A stretch of 8,657 nucleotides of DNA from the NCBI GenBank assembly GCA_031278675.1, contig JAITJY010000431.1, positions 1 through 8,657 on the forward strand, read 5' to 3'. This document shows, in pieces, positions 6,003 to 8,657 of this stretch. The position numbers were made by a program, and so were the translations under genes. This stretch comes from Bifidobacteriaceae bacterium (GTDB lineage: Bacteria > Actinomycetota > Actinomycetes > Actinomycetales > WQXJ01). The number at the start of each line of letters is the position of its first letter. Position 1 is the stretch's first letter. The notes beneath the pieces were generated by a model, which did not search any database, was not told the origin of the DNA, and saw only the letters and a list, made by a program, of their open reading frames with translations.

Positions 6003-6070
6003 CCCCCAAGCCCACTGTTAGTGCAGGTCAGCGCGTTGCGGCGCCCCGTTGGCCGATGCCGCCTCCCCCA

Positions 6071-6210
6071 GTCCCAGGACAGCCCGCGATCCGCCCGGGC
6101 CCCGTTGCCCGGTCCTGTTTCCACCCGTCCCAGCACAGCCAGCGATCCGCCCGGGCCCCTGTTGCCCGGTCCCGTTGCCACCCGTCCCCGCACCGCCTGC
6201 GACCCGCCGC
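6071..6210. repeat. 56/57-bp imperfect tandem repeats (about 2.5 copies)
   Basis: Units at 6071-6126 and 6127-6183 begin GTCCCAG-ACAGCC-GCGATCC and a degenerate partial third unit runs from 6184 to about 6210. The first two each contain the hairpin CCGGGC/GCCCGG. Unit lengths of 56 and 57 are not multiples of three, unlike the repeats inside genes in this window. Confidence 0.8.
6095..6120 (+). terminator. Possible terminator hairpin after lepB2
   Basis: CCGGGC (6095-6100) pairs with GCCCGG (6107-6112) around a 6-base loop and is followed by TCCTGTTT. The T-run is interrupted, so it is a weak candidate. A second copy of the stem is at 6151-6169 in the next repeat unit. Confidence 0.25.
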
Positions 6211-6333
6211 TGGGCGATGCTGTTTCAGTTGTGGCGGCATCGTCGCTGGGCGCCGGGATGGGTGAGATTACTGATCCACAGGCCGGTGGGGGTTGGGGGT
6301 GCCGGGGTGCGGGCGGGAGGGCAGACTCGAGGG

Positions 6334-6702
6334 ATGACGCGGGAGGATCGGCGCGAATTGGGGCGCTATGGGGAGGAAGTGGCCGCGAGCTACTTGACGG
6401 CGTGCGGCTGGCGGATCGTGGCGCGGAATTGGCGTTGCCGGCACGGCGAAGTTGACCTGGTGGCGCAGCCGGACGCGGAAACCGTGGTGTTTGTCGAGGT
6501 CAAGACCCGTTCGGGCGACGCCTGCGGGATGGGCGAGGAGGCTGTGACGCCGGTCAAACTCGCGCGCTTGCGCCGGCTGGCGGCGCTCTGGCTTGAACAA
6601 GAAGCCGCTCGACCGCTGACTCAACGCATCGATGTGATCGCGGTCAACACGGGCGGGGGCCGCGGCCGGTCGCTGCGGCATTACCAGGCGGTGGGGCTGT
6701 GA
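6334..6702 (+). CDS. yraN: YraN/UPF0102 family nuclease-fold protein
   Basis: Predicted cytoplasmic protein of 122 residues with a restriction-endonuclease-like fold; biochemical role not settled. The family signature is complete: GRYGEEVAASYL (10-21), the GEVDLV motif with E39 and D41, and FVEVKTR with E55 and K57, which together resemble the D-(D/E)xK metal site of nucleases; then VTPVKLARLRRLA (71-83). ATG 6334 is chosen because homology begins right after it; the upstream open frame is Pro/Arg-rich and crosses the repeats. GGAGGG lies 12 bases upstream, a rather long spacing. Its stop overlaps the GTG of yifB (GTGA), pointing to coupled translation. In actinobacteria it commonly precedes yifB and dprA. 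Confidence 0.93.
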   Translation: MTREDRRELGRYGEEVAASYLTACGWRIVARNWRCRHGEVDLVAQPDAETVVFVEVKTRSGDACGMGEEAVTPVKLARLRRLAALWLEQEAARPLTQRIDVIAVNTGGGRGRSLRHYQAVGL

Positions 6703-8237
6703 GCCGGGTTGGGCGGAGTTTGGCGGTGGCACTGACCGGGCTGGAGGGACACATGGTGGATGTCGAAGTGCTCCATCAACCGAGCGGCCTGCCCGCATTT
6801 GCGCTGGTAGGGTTGCCTGACGCGGCCCTCGGCGAGGCGCGGGACCGCGTCCGGGCCGCACTCATTTCAGCGGGGCTGGGGTTCCCGGGCGGGCGGGTGA
6901 CGGCTAATCTGTCGCCGGCTTATCTCCCGAAGGCGGGGACGGGATTCGACTTGGGCCTCGCGGTGGCGGTAATGCGCGCAACCGGACAGGTGTTGGACAG
7001 TTCCGCTGCCAGGCAGGTCTATCTCGGGGAGTTGTCGCTGGATGGACGGGTACGGCCAGTTCGGGGCGTGCTGCCTGCTGTGGCTGCCGCTCTGGCGGCT
7101 GGGTTTGACAGGGTCGTTGTGCCTGCGCCCTGCGCGGCGGAAGCCGCACTGGTCAAAGGCGTGCGAGTGACCGGTGTCGAAACACTTGACGAATTGGCCT
7201 GGCATTTGGGCGCGCCGGTAAATGAGCCCGGACCAGACCGCCGCGCGGCGCCGCCCCCGGAAGCGGCGGCGCCAGACCAGCTAGACTGCGGTGACCTAGC
7301 AGATGTTCTGGGGCAGGCGACCGCCCGCTACGCCTTGGAGATCGCTGCGGCGGGCGGTCATCATTTGATGCTCCAGGGTCCTCCAGGAAACGGCAAAACC
7401 ATGCTCGCAAGCCGTCTACCAGGGATTTTACCGCTATTAGACGAAGCTGAAGCGATCGAAGTGACCGCACTACACTCTGTGGCGGGGGCGCTTGAACCGC
7501 ATCGAGGTTTGATCCGTCGGCCGCCGTTCCAGGACCCGCATCACACGGCTACGCCGGCGGCCATGGTTGGTGGAGGTACGGGTATGCCGCGCCCGGGCGC
7601 TATCTCGTTGGCGCATCGCGGGGTGTTGTTCCTGGACGAATGCCCGGAGTTTTCGCCCAGGGTGTTGCAGACTCTGCGTCAACCACTTGAGCGCGGCGAG
7701 GTTGTGATCCACCGGGCGCGTGCCGCAGCGCGGTTCCCCGCGCGGTTCCATTTGGTGATGGCGGCTAACCCATGTCCTTGTGGGCAGGGTTATGGTCGAG
7801 GTGAGAACTGTACCTGTACACCCACGGCGCGCCGCCGCTACCAGGAACGGATCTCTGGGCCTTTGCTGGACCGGATTGATCTGTGGGCGGAAGTTGAGCC
7901 GGTAGCGACGCTGCCCAGGGCGGCCCAGGCCGCCGAATCGAGTGCAGCGGTCGCCGGGCGCGTCGGCGAAGCGAGGGCGGTCCAGCGTGAGCGGTTCCGT
8001 GGCTGTGCTTGGCAACTCAACTCTGGGGCGCCTGGGACGTGGTTGCGGGCCGAACTGGGTGAGGCTCGCCTGGCCCGCTCCGGGCTGAACCGTGCTCTAG
8101 AACTCGGGGTCTTGTCGCTGCGCGGCGTGGACCGCGTGATGCGGGTCGCTTGGACCATGGCTGACCTGGCCGGACGCACTTCGCCGACGGCCGGTGACAT
8201 TGATGCAGCAATGACGCTGCGGCGCAGAGGAGCTTGA
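6699..8237 (+). CDS. yifB: YifB/ComM-like Mg-chelatase-family AAA+ ATPase
   Basis: AAA+ protein of 512 residues, usual length. ComM, its relative in naturally transformable bacteria, is a branch-migration helicase that helps integrate incoming DNA; role here is inferred by family. An N-terminal Lon-protease-like domain (about 1-170, with FALVGLPDAALGEARDRV and NLSPAYLPKAGTGFDL) is followed by a Pro/Ala-rich linker (about 172-195) and the ATPase domain: Walker A GPPGNGKT (227-234), QDPHHTATPAAMVGGG (278-293), Walker B VLFLDE (309-314), the four-Cys cluster C359, C361, C371, C373, and GPLLDRIDL (387-395). The C-terminal Mg-chelatase domain covers about 405-510. The GTG start overlaps the yraN stop by 4 bases and the TGA abuts dprA. 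All key residues are present. Confidence 0.96.
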   Translation: MSRVGRSLAVALTGLEGHMVDVEVLHQPSGLPAFALVGLPDAALGEARDRVRAALISAGLGFPGGRVTANLSPAYLPKAGTGFDLGLAVAVMRATGQVLDSSAARQVYLGELSLDGRVRPVRGVLPAVAAALAAGFDRVVVPAPCAAEAALVKGVRVTGVETLDELAWHLGAPVNEPGPDRRAAPPPEAAAPDQLDCGDLADVLGQATARYALEIAAAGGHHLMLQGPPGNGKTMLASRLPGILPLLDEAEAIEVTALHSVAGALEPHRGLIRRPPFQDPHHTATPAAMVGGGTGMPRPGAISLAHRGVLFLDECPEFSPRVLQTLRQPLERGEVVIHRARAAARFPARFHLVMAANPCPCGQGYGRGENCTCTPTARRRYQERISGPLLDRIDLWAEVEPVATLPRAAQAAESSAAVAGRVGEARAVQRERFRGCAWQLNSGAPGTWLRAELGEARLARSGLNRALELGVLSLRGVDRVMRVAWTMADLAGRTSPTAGDIDAAMTLRRRGA

Positions 8238-8239
8238 TG

Positions 8240-8657
8240 ATGCGGTGTTTGTTCGACCTAGATAACCCGATCCTGGCGCGGGCCGCCTGGAGCCGCATCG
8301 CCGAAGGCGGTGACCGGGCTGCAGCGGCCCTGATCAAAGCGGTTGGCCCCAGTGCCGCTCTGCGCTGGCTGTTCGCCCAGTCCACGGGCGCCAGCGCCGC
8401 AGCGGGCGCAAGAGCGTTGAACGCTGCGGCCGCAGAACACCGATGCGCGCCCAACGACTCCGAGGGCGGGCGCGCGCCGGCGCAAGCGGGCTACCGCGCG
8501 GAGGCGAGGGGAGCGAATCCTCCCGGACACGGGTCGGGGCCGGGCTGGGCGCGGAGCGCTGGGGTGGGGGAAGCGGTGTGGGGTGCGGGCGGCATCGTGC
8601 AAGGGGTGGAGGATGGCGGGCGGGGCCGGGCGCGGAGCGCGGGGGGGGGGGAAGCGG
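8240..8657 (+). CDS. dprA: DprA (DNA processing protein), 5' part, cut by window end
   Basis: DprA binds incoming single-stranded DNA and loads RecA during transformation. Only the first 139 codons are present. Residues 10-67 look like a DprA N-terminal helical domain (NPILARAAWSRIAEGGDRAA, then LIKAVGPSAALRWL); the Rossmann core with its GxRxxS motif would lie beyond the window. After about residue 68 the sequence turns into Gly/Ala/Arg-rich low complexity, not normal for this domain, with an 81-bp repeat and a run of 11 G. ATG 8240 is preferred over ATG 8237 in the same frame because AGAGGAG (8226-8232) is 7 bases from it; yifB ends at 8237. Assignment rests on N-terminal similarity plus the usual yifB-dprA order. 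Whether the gene is intact cannot be seen. Confidence 0.75.
   Translation, partial: MRCLFDLDNPILARAAWSRIAEGGDRAAAALIKAVGPSAALRWLFAQSTGASAAAGARALNAAAAEHRCAPNDSEGGRAPAQAGYRAEARGANPPGHGSGPGWARSAGVGEAVWGAGGIVQGVEDGGRGRARSAGGGEA
8535..8657 (+). repeat. Repeat pair inside the dprA low-complexity region
   Basis: The segment 8535-8576 recurs at 8621-8657 with a 5-base deletion and two T-to-G changes that convert TGGGGTGGGGG into 11 G (8641-8651). Both encode ARSAG-GEA, 27 codons apart in the same frame. Confidence 0.75.

Larger units (their letters stand above)
6003..6333. other. Gene-free gap between lepB2 and yraN
   Basis: 331 bp with no convincing gene. Reading frames are open through much of it, but the encoded sequences are Pro/Arg/Ala low complexity and the internal repeats (56/57 bp period) shift frame, so coding is unlikely. 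The first two thirds are C-rich on the + strand. The last ~100 bp become G-rich (GGGAGGG near 6315-6321) and supply the ribosome site of yraN; a promoter for the yraN group should lie here but I cannot place one reliably. Confidence 0.6.

Noticed and set aside
6049..6333. Extended N-terminus for the YraN protein
   Set aside because: The upstream codons are Pro/Arg-rich, run through repeats with periods that are not multiples of three, and homology begins at ATG 6334.
1..8657. tRNA, rRNA, insertion sequence or prophage genes
   Set aside because: I looked on both strands and saw no transposase, integrase or phage-like protein and no stretch resembling structural RNA genes.

Overview
The window is a high-GC stretch of what is most likely an actinobacterial (Actinomycetota) chromosome. 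The evidence is the GC-rich codon use, GTG starts, tight gene packing, and a housekeeping cluster found in mycobacteria and relatives: rplS, rnhB, lepB, a DUF2469 gene, a YraN/UPF0102 gene, yifB (comM-like) and dprA, all on the + strand. I cannot name a genus.

Layout. Positions 1-183 hold two direct copies of a long palindromic repeat with no gene. A likely promoter near 230-258 precedes a DHA2-family (14-TM, EmrB/QacA-like) efflux transporter ending at 2226. It has an unusual repeat-rich N-terminal extension. A C-rich gene-free stretch (2227-2545) ends in a probable promoter and structured leader for rplS. From rplS to the window end, genes run rplS - rnhB - lepB (copy 1) - small Pro/Ala-rich ORF - DUF2469 gene - lepB (copy 2) - gap of 331 bp - yraN - yifB - dprA (cut by the window end). 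Several junctions are overlapping or only a few bases apart, so at least two polycistronic groups are likely: rplS to lepB2, and yraN to dprA.

Roles. The first group joins translation (L19), removal of RNA from RNA-DNA hybrids (RNase HII) and cleavage of exported-protein signal peptides (two SPase I paralogues). The second joins a nuclease-fold protein, an AAA+ helicase-type protein and the ssDNA/RecA-loading protein DprA; ComM-type and DprA proteins act on incoming DNA in natural transformation in other bacteria.

What is unusual. No new defence or mobile system is evident. The distinctive signal is repeated expansion of low-complexity DNA. In-frame duplications occur in the transporter N-terminus (96 bp period), the LepB1 N-terminus (63 bp), a small ORF between lepB1 and the DUF2469 gene (39 bp) and the DprA body (81 bp), while the gene-free gap after lepB2 carries repeats of 56/57 bp that do not preserve frame. 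Gene order also departs from the common one: rnhB precedes lepB, lepB is duplicated around the DUF2469 gene, and a transporter, not trmD/rimM, lies directly upstream of rplS.
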